Part shown: piece after piece, positions 9,218-19,182 of the stretch
Position numbering within the stretch: position 1 is the first letter of the stretch
Layout of the letters: the number at the start of each line of letters is the position of its first letter
DNA from: Mesorhizobium sangaii
GTDB lineage: Bacteria; Pseudomonadota; Alphaproteobacteria; Rhizobiales; Rhizobiaceae
DNA length: 64,000 nucleotides
Direction of reading: 5' to 3'
Assembly (NCBI RefSeq): GCF_014207355.1
Contig: NZ_JACHEF010000010.1
Coordinates: 1-64,000 of the forward strand
The notes under the pieces: generated by a model
What the model saw: only the letters and a program-made list of their open reading frames with translations
Database searches by the model: none
What the model was told of the DNA's origin: nothing
Position numbers and translations under genes: made by a program

Positions 9218-10500
9218 GACAGATCCAAGGAGGTTTCGTGGAAGAGCTCGTTCTCATTCAGGCTTTGCGTTGTGAAGAGCGCGCTTTGGCGGTCAAGCGC
9301 CTGCACTAGTGTCTGGCGAGGAACCTCGGTGCGCCGTTCTTCGTCCCCATGCTTGTGAGCCATCGTCGACATCAAGGTCTGGAGCCGATCTGGATTGTCT
9401 TCGACAGACTTTCGGTCAAAGAGATCCCACAGCGATTTCGGTGTCGCGTTAAGGCTGCCGTGATGGCCGACTTTGTAGAGATCGACCTTTTTGAGTTTCT
9501 CCCGCACGGCAGCCTGGCCTAGCGCAAATGACCAATTTTCGATCTGCGCATCGCCCGGAAAAAGAAGGCTCTTCGATCCACAGCGAAACAGTAGGATCAG
9601 GCTCGTATTGTTCAACACATTGTCCAGGATGCGTACGAGTCTCAACATCTGGTCGGCGCGTAGGCGCTTCGCTTGACTGATGATCCAACGAGCATCTATC
9701 GGGAAACGGCCAGCGGTCCGGTCAACTGTAAAATCGGGAAAGAGTGGAGCAACCCTTTGCACTTTTGTTGGGCCGAGGGAGGACGCAGCATTAGCCATGA
9801 GGTGCCAGAATTCGTCCTGGTCACGGCTGCGCTGCTTGGTGATTTTTTCCGACTGCTCGATTGAGGGTGGTCCCAGGATGTCGATCTTGATCCCGGGCAG
9901 CAGGTCTTCAAGCGCAGTCTTATCGCCAGCTTTCGCATATTCTCGGGTGGCCGACATCGTCATCAGGTTTTCGACGGCATCGAGATTGGCGAGGTTGTTC
10001 TCGCCCATGAAAGAAAGCTCCTGGCGTAGCGAAGGCGACAGATAGCGTACGCGCTTGACCTCGCTGAAGATCGCGCCAGCGACCTGCTGCATGGCGGCCA
10101 GCGAGGAAACATGATGAGCGGAGAGCGATACTCCTGGCGGCAACGGACCCTTGGCATCGACGGCTAGTTTCGGATCCTCTGTCCACGGCTGCAAAACCAG
10201 TTCCGGTTTCAGGTCCGCGATCGTCTTTCCGGATGATGGTCGCTGCTTCTTCGTCGCAAAGCCGGAAATATGGTCCTTGTGGCGGTGGGTAGCGACGACC
10301 GCCAATCTCTGGTCTTTCGTCCGCTCGGCAATGTTATTGGCGATCAGCTCGAGCTGGTTTTTCGGGACGCCATCAGGCAACCCGGTCGAACCGAAATCAA
10401 TCAGGACATGCCGCTGCTCGTTCGGGTATTCGAACGAGAGCAGGAAGCAGTCGCCAAAACCCACTTGGTAAGAAGTGATGACTACGCGGCTTGGCTTCAT
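9214..10500 (-). CDS. MBL-fold metallohydrolase (ComEC/Rec2-like domain)
   Basis: A 428-aa metallo-beta-lactamase-fold protein. The metal-binding motif is THRHKDHISGF (His72, His74, Asp76, His77), preceded by a VLIDFGSTG strand. A later LLFPGDAQIENW provides the bridging Asp and KVGHHGSLNATP the distal His. The organisation follows soluble ComEC-like MBL proteins, some of which cleave nucleic acids or cyclic nucleotides. It overlaps the metalloprotease gene upstream and the DUF2235 gene downstream by four bases each (ATGA-type), so all three are almost certainly co-translated. Substrate unknown. Confidence 0.85.
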   Translation of the reverse strand: MKPSRVVITSYQVGFGDCFLLSFEYPNEQRHVLIDFGSTGLPDGVPKNQLELIANNIAERTKDQRLAVVATHRHKDHISGFATKKQRPSSGKTIADLKPELVLQPWTEDPKLAVDAKGPLPPGVSLSAHHVSSLAAMQQVAGAIFSEVKRVRYLSPSLRQELSFMGENNLANLDAVENLMTMSATREYAKAGDKTALEDLLPGIKIDILGPPSIEQSEKITKQRSRDQDEFWHLMANAASSLGPTKVQRVAPLFPDFTVDRTAGRFPIDARWIISQAKRLRADQMLRLVRILDNVLNNTSLILLFRCGSKSLLFPGDAQIENWSFALGQAAVREKLKKVDLYKVGHHGSLNATPKSLWDLFDRKSVEDNPDRLQTLMSTMAHKHGDEERRTEVPRQTLVQALDRQSALFTTQSLNENELFHETSLDLS

Positions 10501-12230
10501 CCGGCCCTCTCCTGCACACCGCTTCGCGCGAGATGCAGAGCGGAGAAATTCCCTGCCCTGTCATTCTTCGTATCCATGAGGCCCTGCTTCCAGAGATAAG
10601 CGAGCCGGTCCCCTTGTCGCTTCTTGTCGCCTCGATCCTTCAACAGATGATTGGCGATCTGATACTTCAGCTGGCCATATTCGTCGAAGATCAGCGTTCC
10701 GCCGCCGAGCAGCCGCAAAGGACGCCAAAATCTTATGCCGTCTGGGACGTCGACGTTGAAATCCTGACGAAGCTCGCCGGCCGTGACTGTCAGGACCTGC
10801 ACATATTCGGCGATCGTCTCGCGCAAAACGAAACCGTCGGGCGCGATGCGCACGCTCGGGCGCACCGATTGCACCTCGATGTAACCGATGTCGCCGATCT
10901 TTAGCGTTCTTCGGTTTTCCCACACGAAGCGGAACACCTCCTCGTTATCCCGTAGCATCGAGTCGAAATGCGTCCGGCTGTAGATCATTTCGTCGTCGCA
11001 ACGCAGCCAAGTTCCGTCAGCGGCGGCCCGTTTGCTGGGAAAGATGCCGAAATCCTTGAAGTTCGCCAGCAACGCGCCCCGGTAGCCATAGCGGTCGTCG
11101 GGGACGACTTCACGGTCGACGGTTAAAAGAGCGGAGAGGTAGTCGGAAAATGAAAGATCGATGGGTGGGCAATAGTCGATGGCACGAATGGCCATGGTCA
11201 GAAGATGGTCTGCGGCACGCGCACCTTCCTCTATGACCAGGGACCGATCCTTTTGCCCGTCGACGATCGTACCGATGCGGCTCAGGCGACTGATCCAGAT
11301 GTCGAGGAATGAGCGCAACATGGCTGCAACGAGCAGCTCCCCGCGTTTGTGAACCTCCTGATATTCTGGATCATCCATGTAATTCTTGCCGGGCGGCAGC
11401 TTGATCGAATGGCGCAGCGCGCAACCTCGGACGCCACTCATTTCTTGTCCCATTTCGTCTGCCAGGCGGAAGAGGACCGAATTGGCGAGCGTGTCCCTTT
11501 CGAGCAGCGCTTGGTCGATCAATGCTCCGCCGGCCATTCCATCGAGTGCAGCGCCGACGACATCAGGAAGCGCAAAAATGGAAAGCAGCGCGACGACGTC
11601 TGCAAGACCCTCATGAAAGGCGCCTTGATCCGGCGACGACGGTTCGAGATACCGCGAGCGCAGTCCATCTAGGATCGCGTGCGTCGTTTCGTGAGCGATG
11701 ACATCGTGTGACAGACAGGAAAATACTGTGTGCGTGTTGTCCTGTTTGTCGGGAAAGCTTTCGAAATATCCGAAAAACAACGATCGATCATCGCGCGAGT
11801 AAAAAGCGTTTGGCTCGGCGAATGCGTGTGGCAAGATGTTGAGTTGATGGCCCTCGCATCCCCATTGCACCCGCCGGCCAAGGGCAAACTCGAAGCGAGC
11901 CAGAATACGCATAGCAATTGCATAGACGTTTTGAGCGTGAAACCGCGGATCAGAAAGAAGCGTTTCGTCCGGCGCTTCCTGAAAAGGGTCAGTGTACTCC
12001 CCTTCGAGCCCCGATGATAAGCTCGCCGGCTGATACAGGGCATTAGCCGTCGGATCATAGTCTACGACGACAACCCTGTAGCCGCGTGGACCCGGCAACA
12101 GTTCTTCGGCGGGAACATCAATCGATGCTCTAACAATCCGATCGTCAACTTTGACAGATGGATCCTGGGCAATGATTGACAGCTGCCGGCTACTACGAAG
12201 GCTATGTCGCGTCCCCTTCACATTGCGCAT
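10497..12230 (-). CDS. gluzincin metalloprotease, M4/thermolysin-like, of a three-gene operon
   Basis: A zinc protease of about 577 aa. The catalytic motif is HETTH, followed after 22 residues by HEGLADVVALL, giving the HExxH...ExxxD arrangement of thermolysin-like gluzincins (the third ligand is the Glu of HEGLAD). No signal peptide or prodomain is visible, so an intracellular role is likely, unlike secreted M4 enzymes. The C-terminal 250 residues have no motif I recognise. The ATG at 12230 is preferred to an in-frame TTG at 12254. It is the first gene of the operon with the MBL hydrolase and the DUF2235 hydrolase. Intracellular proteases placed beside toxic hydrolases often act as sensors or activators in bacterial immunity; that role is inference here. 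Confidence 0.8.
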   Translation of the reverse strand: MRNVKGTRHSLRSSRQLSIIAQDPSVKVDDRIVRASIDVPAEELLPGPRGYRVVVVDYDPTANALYQPASLSSGLEGEYTDPFQEAPDETLLSDPRFHAQNVYAIAMRILARFEFALGRRVQWGCEGHQLNILPHAFAEPNAFYSRDDRSLFFGYFESFPDKQDNTHTVFSCLSHDVIAHETTHAILDGLRSRYLEPSSPDQGAFHEGLADVVALLSIFALPDVVGAALDGMAGGALIDQALLERDTLANSVLFRLADEMGQEMSGVRGCALRHSIKLPPGKNYMDDPEYQEVHKRGELLVAAMLRSFLDIWISRLSRIGTIVDGQKDRSLVIEEGARAADHLLTMAIRAIDYCPPIDLSFSDYLSALLTVDREVVPDDRYGYRGALLANFKDFGIFPSKRAAADGTWLRCDDEMIYSRTHFDSMLRDNEEVFRFVWENRRTLKIGDIGYIEVQSVRPSVRIAPDGFVLRETIAEYVQVLTVTAGELRQDFNVDVPDGIRFWRPLRLLGGGTLIFDEYGQLKYQIANHLLKDRGDKKRQGDRLAYLWKQGLMDTKNDRAGNFSALHLARSGVQERAG

Positions 12231-12254
12231 GCGCACCCCCCTTCCGCAAGACAA

Positions 12255-12779
12255 GATGGCGATAAACTTCTAAGAAAAGCAACTATCGGACTGCACATTG
12301 ATCGCGATAAACTCCTCCCACTCGGAAAGCCTTGGAGGACACCGAGACGCTCCTTGCAGCCACTGTCGGTGATCCGACCGGCAACTTCGCAATCGACCGC
12401 AATTACCTTATTGCCGCATTGCCGCGTCGACCCAGCCGAATGGTTTCGACGGCACGGCATAGATCCTCTCCCGGGGCGCCGGAGCTGACTGCGGTTTTGG
12501 TACCGATGAGCGAACAGCGGGCGCCCAATTTCTGCAGCGGCGAGACAGCCCAGCAAAGGTGTGACCCTCGTGCCAATAGAGTTGTCTAGCAGGCGAATTC
12601 CATGATTTACTACCGCAGCCTGAAGTCGACTGCATATCCGAATGCAAAACACATATTTCTGTTCATAACCCTCAAAAGGGACCAAATTCATCCGTGCTGA
12701 TTCGCCTTTTCAGCCTTCGTCATTATTAGATGCAGACTGCATATGGAAAGTACCGCTCAACTCTCTAAGACACTGCGAC
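12255..12779. other. intergenic between divergent operons
   Basis: About 525 bases separate the divergent protease operon and helicase gene. No ORF here has a recognisable domain. The decamer GACTGCATAT occurs twice (about 12629 and 12734), which may be part of a control region. Promoters of both operons must lie here. Confidence 0.4.
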
Positions 12780-15700
12780 ATGAGCCTATTCCCTACTTGG
12801 CGTGGCACCCTCAATTTCCCAGCACTGCCAGATCGCGGCCTGAAGGTTGGCGGCAATCGTATCGTTCAGCGCGTCTTTGGCGGCGCTTCCACGAAGGCAC
12901 AAATCTCACCGTCACAGATCAAGGGGCACGATCTCATCACTACGGAGCTCCGTCCTCCGTACCGCGAGATTCTCTTTCGCCGAAAGGGGGCGCGCCGGGT
13001 ATCCACGACGCTGCCAGTGGTCGTGGCACCAAGCGTCGACGACCCCGACAACCTTCCTGAGACCTTTGAGATCCAATGGGATTCCCAAGGCGAATTGGCG
13101 ACATACGCCGACACGCCGGAAAAGGTCCTGCAGTCATGGATCAACAGATTCGATTTTCGGACCGAGGACGAGGAGCACGACCTCCCGGGCCTGCGCACTC
13201 CGCAGATCGGCGCGCTGCACGCGATCTCCGCCCACTTTGCAGTCGGCTCCAGTTTTGAACCAGCCTCCATCGTCCTTCCGACCGGCACCGGCAAAACAGA
13301 AACCATGCTGGCAACGCTCGTCTACCGACGGCTTGGACACACACTCGTCCTCGTTCCCAGCGATACACTGCGAAGCCAAATCGCCGGCAAGTTCATTAGC
13401 CTTGGCATCCTGCCCATGGCCCAGGTCATCACGCACGACCTCGCCAAGCCTCGTGTCGCAATCATCACCACTGGCATAAGGTCGGCGGATGAACTGGATT
13501 CGATCATCCAGAACGCAAATGTCATCGTTGCCCTTCCGAACGTCCTCGAGGCCTCGGACGCCGCGGTAGTCCGCCGTCTTGCAGACGCATGCTCCGACCT
13601 TATCGTCGATGAGGCCCACCACATCACTGCCAGGACGTGGCAGGGTGTTCGGGAGCACTTCGCTGCGAAGCGTATTCTCCAATTCACCGCGACGCCGTTC
13701 CGGCGCGACGGCAAGCGCGTCGATGGCAAAATCATCTTTAACTACAAGCTCGGTGATGCCCAGGCCGCCGGCTACTACCGCCCTATAAACCTCAAAACGA
13801 TCGAAGAATACGGGGACGAGCAAGCCCGCGATGTCGCAATTGCCAATGAAGCCATTGCGACACTCCGCCATGACCGGGACGACCTGAAGCTCGATCACCT
13901 GCTGATGGCGCGGACGTCGTCAAAGGACCGGGCCGAAGCGGTGGGCCGCATCTACCAGCGCCTCGCTCCGGACCTCAAACCGGTCGTCGTATACTCTGGT
14001 CCCGGGCGCAGCTTGATCAATCGCGAGGCTATGGCCCAGCTCTTCGATCGAGGAGCCGATGGAGCCCGGATCGTCATCTGCGTTGACATGCTGGGCGAAG
14101 GATTCGACCTGCCATACCTCAAGGTCGCGGCCCTTCACGACACGCATAAGTCGCTTGCCGTAACACTGCAGTTCATCGGCCGCTTCACCCGCAAAGGTCC
14201 CGCCGACAAAATCGGCGAGGCCACGGTCGTGACCAATGTTGCCGACCCTAATGCAGAAGTAAAACTCGCCGACCTCTACGCAGAAGGAGCCGACTGGGAT
14301 CTGCTCATCAAGCGCTTGAGCGAGGAGAGAATTTCGCAGGAGCTGCGGCTGCAGGACGTGGTGCTTGCCCTCAAGGAGTCTGGCGATCTCCATGCCAACC
14401 TTTCGCTTTGGAACCTCCGGCCGTCACTTTCAGCACAGCTCTTCCGGACGAGATGCGAGGATTGGAACCCCTTGGCCTTCGAGTCCGTGCTTCAGAAAGA
14501 CTCAGAGAGTTGGTACGCGCTCAGTGAACAGGACAACGTTCTGGTCGCTGTGGTGTGCCGTAATAGCGATGTGGCCTGGGGCAACTACCAGAATGTGTAC
14601 GACACGATCTACGACCTCTTGATTCTCAGGTGGGACAAGGTTGCTGGAGCGCTTTGCCTCTTTGCGAGCGACTACGACGCGTTACGGTCCGAGAAGCTCG
14701 CCAAGGCGGTCACGAATGACGAGACAATGCTGGTCTCGGGCACGCCCATCTTCAACATTCTCAACAATGTCGAGCTGCCACTTGTGAAGAGCCTTGGTTC
14801 GTCGCGTATCGGTGCGATCAGCTTCACCTCGTATTTCGGGCCTAACGTCACCGAAGGACTCGCCAGCATCGAAAAGGCCGAGTCCTCGCTCAACAACCTT
14901 GCCTGCCTTGGATACGAGAACGGAGAGCGCGTCCTCTGGGGAGGAACCCAGCGCCGCGGCAAGGTCTGGCAGCAAAAATCCGGGACGATATCGGACTGGA
15001 TAGAGTGGACCGCCGCGACGTGGGCGAAGGTCTCGTCCGAAGTTGAGAGCGAGAGCAACATTGTCCGCGACTTCCTTCGTCCGGAGAAACTGGCGAAGCC
15101 GCATTCCGCATGGCCGATATCGGCCCAATGGGGCGAACAGGCGCAAATGCGCTTCAACGACCGGCAGTTCGTCATCTTTGGTTCGTCAGAAGTCCCAGTT
15201 TTCGCCGTCGATCTGAATCTCGGTGATGTAGGACCGAACGGCGAAATCGTTTTCCGTATCGAAAGCGACAGCGCGACATCCCAATACGCCCTCGTCATCA
15301 ACGAGGAGATTCCAGGTGGCTACCGCCACGACCATATCTCCGGCCCCTCGCTCCGATTCCGTCACGGGACGCTGCCGGCGGTCCCGCTGGAGGAGTACCT
15401 CCAGAAGGATCCTTTCATCGTTCGCTATGCAGACGGGACTTACTCGTACAACTGCTACCACATTCCAGTGAGGCTGGACGCTGGTCTCTTTCAGCGCGAC
15501 AAGCTGGAGGCGTGGAACTGGGATGGCATCGAGCTGAACAAGGAGTCGATGCACAAGACAGGCGACCAGAAGACTATTCAGTTCCGGACGTTCGAGCAGC
15601 TCAAGGGCGAGTTCGACGTCATCTTCAACGATGACGGTCACGGCGAGGCAGCTGACCTCGTGTGCTTGAAAGACGTAGACGAGAACACAATCCGGTTGTG

Positions 15701-16076
15701 CCTCGTCCACTGCAAGGGCGCTCATGAGGCGCGGGTGTCGCAGGATATCCGCAACTTTTACATCGTCTGCGGCCAGGCGCAGAAGAGCATCATCGCGAAG
15801 CATGCCGGGCTTCCGACACTCTATCACGACCTGAAAAGGCGGCAGGAAACCTGGGTTCGCGAAGGCTATAGTCGCTTCCTGAAGGGCGAGATGAAAGACC
15901 TTTCCTATTTCAAGGAAAAGTCGCGCCGCGCGAGACTTGAATTCGAGATGATTCTTGTCCAGCCAGGAGGTTCGGTTGCCTCCATCACCGATGACGTTCT
16001 GCGGCTGCTGGCAACGACCGAACTCTATCTGCTCAAGACCACCCAGGCGAAGTTCCGCGTCGTGCTCTCGCCCTAA
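12780..16076 (+). CDS. SF2 helicase fused to PD-(D/E)XK-like nuclease
   Basis: A 1098-aa predicted helicase-nuclease. Walker A PTGTGKT is at residues 167-173, DEAH at 277-280, then FTATPFRRDG (motif III) and QFIGRFTRKG (motif VI), the pattern of SF2 helicases related to type III/type I restriction translocases. Near the C-terminus FDVIFNDDGHGEAADLV...LCLVHCKG gives Glu956, Asp959 and Lys979, a plausible ExxD...CK nuclease site. The central part (about 500-900) is unassigned. The next gene (HEPN) starts 22 bases downstream on the same strand. Helicase-nuclease fusions of this size are common in anti-phage systems; the pairing with a HEPN ribonuclease supports that reading. Confidence 0.8.
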   Translation: MSLFPTWRGTLNFPALPDRGLKVGGNRIVQRVFGGASTKAQISPSQIKGHDLITTELRPPYREILFRRKGARRVSTTLPVVVAPSVDDPDNLPETFEIQWDSQGELATYADTPEKVLQSWINRFDFRTEDEEHDLPGLRTPQIGALHAISAHFAVGSSFEPASIVLPTGTGKTETMLATLVYRRLGHTLVLVPSDTLRSQIAGKFISLGILPMAQVITHDLAKPRVAIITTGIRSADELDSIIQNANVIVALPNVLEASDAAVVRRLADACSDLIVDEAHHITARTWQGVREHFAAKRILQFTATPFRRDGKRVDGKIIFNYKLGDAQAAGYYRPINLKTIEEYGDEQARDVAIANEAIATLRHDRDDLKLDHLLMARTSSKDRAEAVGRIYQRLAPDLKPVVVYSGPGRSLINREAMAQLFDRGADGARIVICVDMLGEGFDLPYLKVAALHDTHKSLAVTLQFIGRFTRKGPADKIGEATVVTNVADPNAEVKLADLYAEGADWDLLIKRLSEERISQELRLQDVVLALKESGDLHANLSLWNLRPSLSAQLFRTRCEDWNPLAFESVLQKDSESWYALSEQDNVLVAVVCRNSDVAWGNYQNVYDTIYDLLILRWDKVAGALCLFASDYDALRSEKLAKAVTNDETMLVSGTPIFNILNNVELPLVKSLGSSRIGAISFTSYFGPNVTEGLASIEKAESSLNNLACLGYENGERVLWGGTQRRGKVWQQKSGTISDWIEWTAATWAKVSSEVESESNIVRDFLRPEKLAKPHSAWPISAQWGEQAQMRFNDRQFVIFGSSEVPVFAVDLNLGDVGPNGEIVFRIESDSATSQYALVINEEIPGGYRHDHISGPSLRFRHGTLPAVPLEEYLQKDPFIVRYADGTYSYNCYHIPVRLDAGLFQRDKLEAWNWDGIELNKESMHKTGDQKTIQFRTFEQLKGEFDVIFNDDGHGEAADLVCLKDVDENTIRLCLVHCKGAHEARVSQDIRNFYIVCGQAQKSIIAKHAGLPTLYHDLKRRQETWVREGYSRFLKGEMKDLSYFKEKSRRARLEFEMILVQPGGSVASITDDVLRLLATTELYLLKTTQAKFRVVLSP

Positions 16077-16098
16077 GGGCGAGTCACCTATCGATCAA

Positions 16099-17700
16099 AT
16101 GATGAAGGCGATGACCACGGAGCCTAGCTTCGAACAGCTGAACAAGCGCTGCGAGCGCAGCATCGCGAAGATGAGCGACGCTCAAGCGATCGTCCACATT
16201 GGAGAGTTGATCGACGACGCGTTGGACGCGTCTTTCGAGCGTGGCGCTAAGCGCGCGCTCTATCTGCTCGGCGACTTGTCCAATCGCGAACTCACTAACA
16301 CTGATAGGGCACTGATCGAGTATTTCAGAGCCAATGCTTGGGCGGCGCTATCGCACATAGCGAACGTTCGACGATCCTGGTCGTGGGAGGCGCCGGAGCG
16401 GCAGGCGGAATTGCTTGCGTTGTCGCGAGCCTCAAACCATCCTGGCTTCGCGGGCCTCGACAAGGTCCGGCGGTGCCAAATTCTCACCAACCACGCGAAC
16501 CTCCTCCACGAGGTCGGCCGCTCGATCGATGCGATCGCCATCTGGGATGCCGCTCTGAAGATCATCCCAAGCTTCGCAATGGCGATCGGCAATCGCGGCT
16601 CTGGACTCAAAAGCTATGCCGGCATGGTGGTCGATAGCCGCGAGCGCGCGATCCTGGCTCTGCACGCATTCGACGGCCTTCGTTCGACGGCGGTCGAGGG
16701 TGCAGTTTATGATTCAGCCGATCCACAACCCGCAATCGCCCATTTCGCCAATCTAGCGACGGAACTCGCTGCGGCTGTCAATATCGACGCGGTCCGGGCG
16801 ATGCAGGACTTAGATCGTGGCGATGAAGGCCGGTCGAAGACCGAACGTGCCTATCGTCGCTGGTGCCTTAAGCACCGCCTCTTCCTGTGCCCCTTGAACG
16901 ATATTGGACCGCATTTGGCCGCAGCGACCGACGACCTGATGCTGCCGGCCCTAACCGAAAAATTCGGCGAACGCCCCGACGGCCATCTACCTCCTCCGAT
17001 CGTCGGCTTCTTCAGTCAGATGAAGCAGGAATATGCGTCCGCGCGCTTTATGCTATTCGAGGGGATGAGCAGCACGAGAGTCCATTTCTCTGACCGCGGC
17101 GTCGCGCTCACCGACACGCTTGACTATCCCCTATATTCATTGGCCAGTGAGCGGGTCCGCACGGCCTTCCGCACCGCCTATTCGCTACTCGACAAGATCG
17201 CCTTTCTCGTTGATCGCTACTGGGGTCTAGGCAAGGTGCCGGACAGGATCAGCTTCAAGAACGTGTGGATGGTCGAGAACAAGGCGCGCTTGCTGCCACA
17301 GTTCGAGAAGCTGGACAATCTGCCACTGCGCGGCCTCTTTTGGTTGTCGAAAGAGCTGTTTGACGATCAACTCAAGCAGACCACAGCGGCCGATGCCCGG
17401 GAGCTGCACGGCATCCGCAATGCGCTGGAGCACACCTATCTGCGGGTGAGCGAGGGGTGGGCCAAGCCATTTGTGATCAACGGGACGAGCAACAATGGCT
17501 TCGGCATCGCCATCGGAAGTGACGAACTCGAAGCCAAGGCGGTCCGCGTCATGCAGATGGCGCGATCCGCACTATTCTACATATCCTTCGCGATCGGCGT
17601 CGAAGAGCGGAAGAAGCAACTTGCGAAGCCCGGCCGGCTGGCTGGCTCGATGCCGCTCTATGGTCTCGACCACAGGCGGAAGCGGCGCGATTCATTCTAA
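16099..17700 (+). CDS. LA2681-type HEPN ribonuclease with TPR-like N-terminus
   Basis: A 533-aa protein whose C-terminal third matches the LA2681-like HEPN family. The catalytic motif is IRNALEHTYLRV, with Arg440-x4-His445. The N-terminal half has helical repeats (for example NLLHEVGRSIDAIAIWDAALKI, around residues 140-160) that look like TPRs. HEPN proteins of this type are predicted RNases that shut down translation on activation. The start is taken at the tandem ATG at 16099, 22 bases after the helicase stop; an open frame extends upstream into the helicase gene but without a better start. The tight spacing suggests one transcript with the helicase-nuclease. Confidence 0.8.
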   Translation: MMKAMTTEPSFEQLNKRCERSIAKMSDAQAIVHIGELIDDALDASFERGAKRALYLLGDLSNRELTNTDRALIEYFRANAWAALSHIANVRRSWSWEAPERQAELLALSRASNHPGFAGLDKVRRCQILTNHANLLHEVGRSIDAIAIWDAALKIIPSFAMAIGNRGSGLKSYAGMVVDSRERAILALHAFDGLRSTAVEGAVYDSADPQPAIAHFANLATELAAAVNIDAVRAMQDLDRGDEGRSKTERAYRRWCLKHRLFLCPLNDIGPHLAAATDDLMLPALTEKFGERPDGHLPPPIVGFFSQMKQEYASARFMLFEGMSSTRVHFSDRGVALTDTLDYPLYSLASERVRTAFRTAYSLLDKIAFLVDRYWGLGKVPDRISFKNVWMVENKARLLPQFEKLDNLPLRGLFWLSKELFDDQLKQTTAADARELHGIRNALEHTYLRVSEGWAKPFVINGTSNNGFGIAIGSDELEAKAVRVMQMARSALFYISFAIGVEERKKQLAKPGRLAGSMPLYGLDHRRKRRDSF

Positions 17701-17778
17701 GTCGGATTGAATAGTCGCTTAGAACGGCAGCTTTCGGTCGCCAGCACCAGACAGTCAGCTTTCGCGTTCACGAAAGAA

Positions 17779-19182
17779 CTAAGCGGATTGGAGCGGTTCG
17801 GCGCCCAGTACTGAGGTCTCTGTCCCCTCGGGCACAAGAAGTTGGGTAAACGACCCCAATGGGAAATTGGATGGTATCTGTGAGCGAAGCGTCCCATCCT
17901 CCTCAAGCCAATGATGGGCGACGCCCGGTAGCAGCCGTGGGTCAAGAGGTTTCAGCGCGCGCGGGTTGTGAAAGATCGAGATGCCCTCTGCCCAACTTTC
18001 CCGGTACCTAGGGTCACGTATGTTTTGGCTCAGTAGCAGCGGCTCTGCTGCATTGGAGTCTGGGTTCATCCACATCCCCATGCGCACGATTTGCACCAGG
18101 TCGGAACCGAATCCAGCCAGCGCGCCCATTCGAGCGAACTTGGAAATGGTGCCGCTGTTGGAGAAGAGGACGGCTGAGACCTGTTCGGCATCCGGCAACC
18201 TGAAGAACCCCGACTCCACCTTCTTCTCGCCCCACACATGCCATTCCAGGGGTTGCGGGGTTACTACAAGTTTTCCGTTAGCGTCGTGGGCCCATTCATA
18301 GTCGTAACCGTAGAGGTAGCGCTGGAGCGCACTGCTGGTCCTGGTCATCGAAGCCGGAGACGAAAAGTCCTGAATCGCGAAGAGCAACGGTCGGTCTGCC
18401 ACGTGCTCCTTCTCCCAGTACTTCTTCTTGAGCTTGCCGGTCAGCGGGCCAGCGAACTTGATCGGCATGTAGTCCTTCAGATGGGCGATCTGCTGCTCAG
18501 CTGTTTCCAGCGGCGGCTCGGGAACGACATTGCCTTGCTTGTCGCGAGTGGGATTGGCAGTCACTGCCTCTACGTTGAATTCGCCGAACGGACTCGCACA
18601 GCAGAAGTCGGGAACGGCATGGATGCGCCCAATCTCGTAGCTGAGCTCTGTGAACGCGGCGAACAGGTACAATTCCCAGATGCGTGCGTCGAACCCGGTC
18701 GTCTGGAATTGCTCGATGAAGTTGCCATCCGCGTCTTCGTACCAGCGCATCATTGGTTCGATGATGCCTCGGGCAGAGGAGTAGCCCAGCGCATCACTCA
18801 AGGAAACGAAGGCCGGGTTGAGGGAATGGACTTGCACGACGGGCGTGAAGAAATCCACGGGAGCGCCCCTCTCGTCAGCCTGGAAATACTCTTCGTCGGG
18901 TAAATGGGCTTGGCGCTCCATTTCGCGCCTCAAGTCGACGCGGCACCGATGAATGCTGTGGTGCCAGCCCGGAGTAGCCGATATCCAACGAAATCGACCA
19001 CGCCGGTCTCGGCCGAACACCAAGCCGCCGAAATCGCCGTCGGCTTTGTCGCGAACGATCATCCCCAAGACGCGCTCGTCACTATGCTCATACCAAGCAA
19101 CCTCATCGCCGATGAGGCGAGCCCTGGGGGCGCGGGCGTAGGAGGCCAGAGCATCGAATCGAAGGAGTGTTAGCGGCTTCAT
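17779..19182 (-). CDS. unrecognised 467-aa protein, convergent with the HEPN gene
   Basis: An intact gene of unknown function. It begins MKPLTLLRFDALASYARAPRARLIGDEVAWYEH... and contains an aromatic-rich helical block ARIWELYLFAAFTELSYEIG (residues about 165-184) followed by VPDFCCASPFGEFNVEAV (about 189-206), where Asp and Glu-x-Glu-like spacing vaguely recalls a nuclease core, though the usual Lys is missing. No signal peptide, membrane span or known domain. It ends 78 bases from the HEPN gene and faces it. Its place at the edge of the island is the only functional hint. Confidence 0.7.
   Translation of the reverse strand: MKPLTLLRFDALASYARAPRARLIGDEVAWYEHSDERVLGMIVRDKADGDFGGLVFGRDRRGRFRWISATPGWHHSIHRCRVDLRREMERQAHLPDEEYFQADERGAPVDFFTPVVQVHSLNPAFVSLSDALGYSSARGIIEPMMRWYEDADGNFIEQFQTTGFDARIWELYLFAAFTELSYEIGRIHAVPDFCCASPFGEFNVEAVTANPTRDKQGNVVPEPPLETAEQQIAHLKDYMPIKFAGPLTGKLKKKYWEKEHVADRPLLFAIQDFSSPASMTRTSSALQRYLYGYDYEWAHDANGKLVVTPQPLEWHVWGEKKVESGFFRLPDAEQVSAVLFSNSGTISKFARMGALAGFGSDLVQIVRMGMWMNPDSNAAEPLLLSQNIRDPRYRESWAEGISIFHNPRALKPLDPRLLPGVAHHWLEEDGTLRSQIPSNFPLGSFTQLLVPEGTETSVLGAEPLQSA

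Noticed and set aside
18238..18903. 221-codon plus-strand frame
   Set aside because: Fully antisense to the 467-aa gene at 17779-19182, which has the more protein-like sequence.
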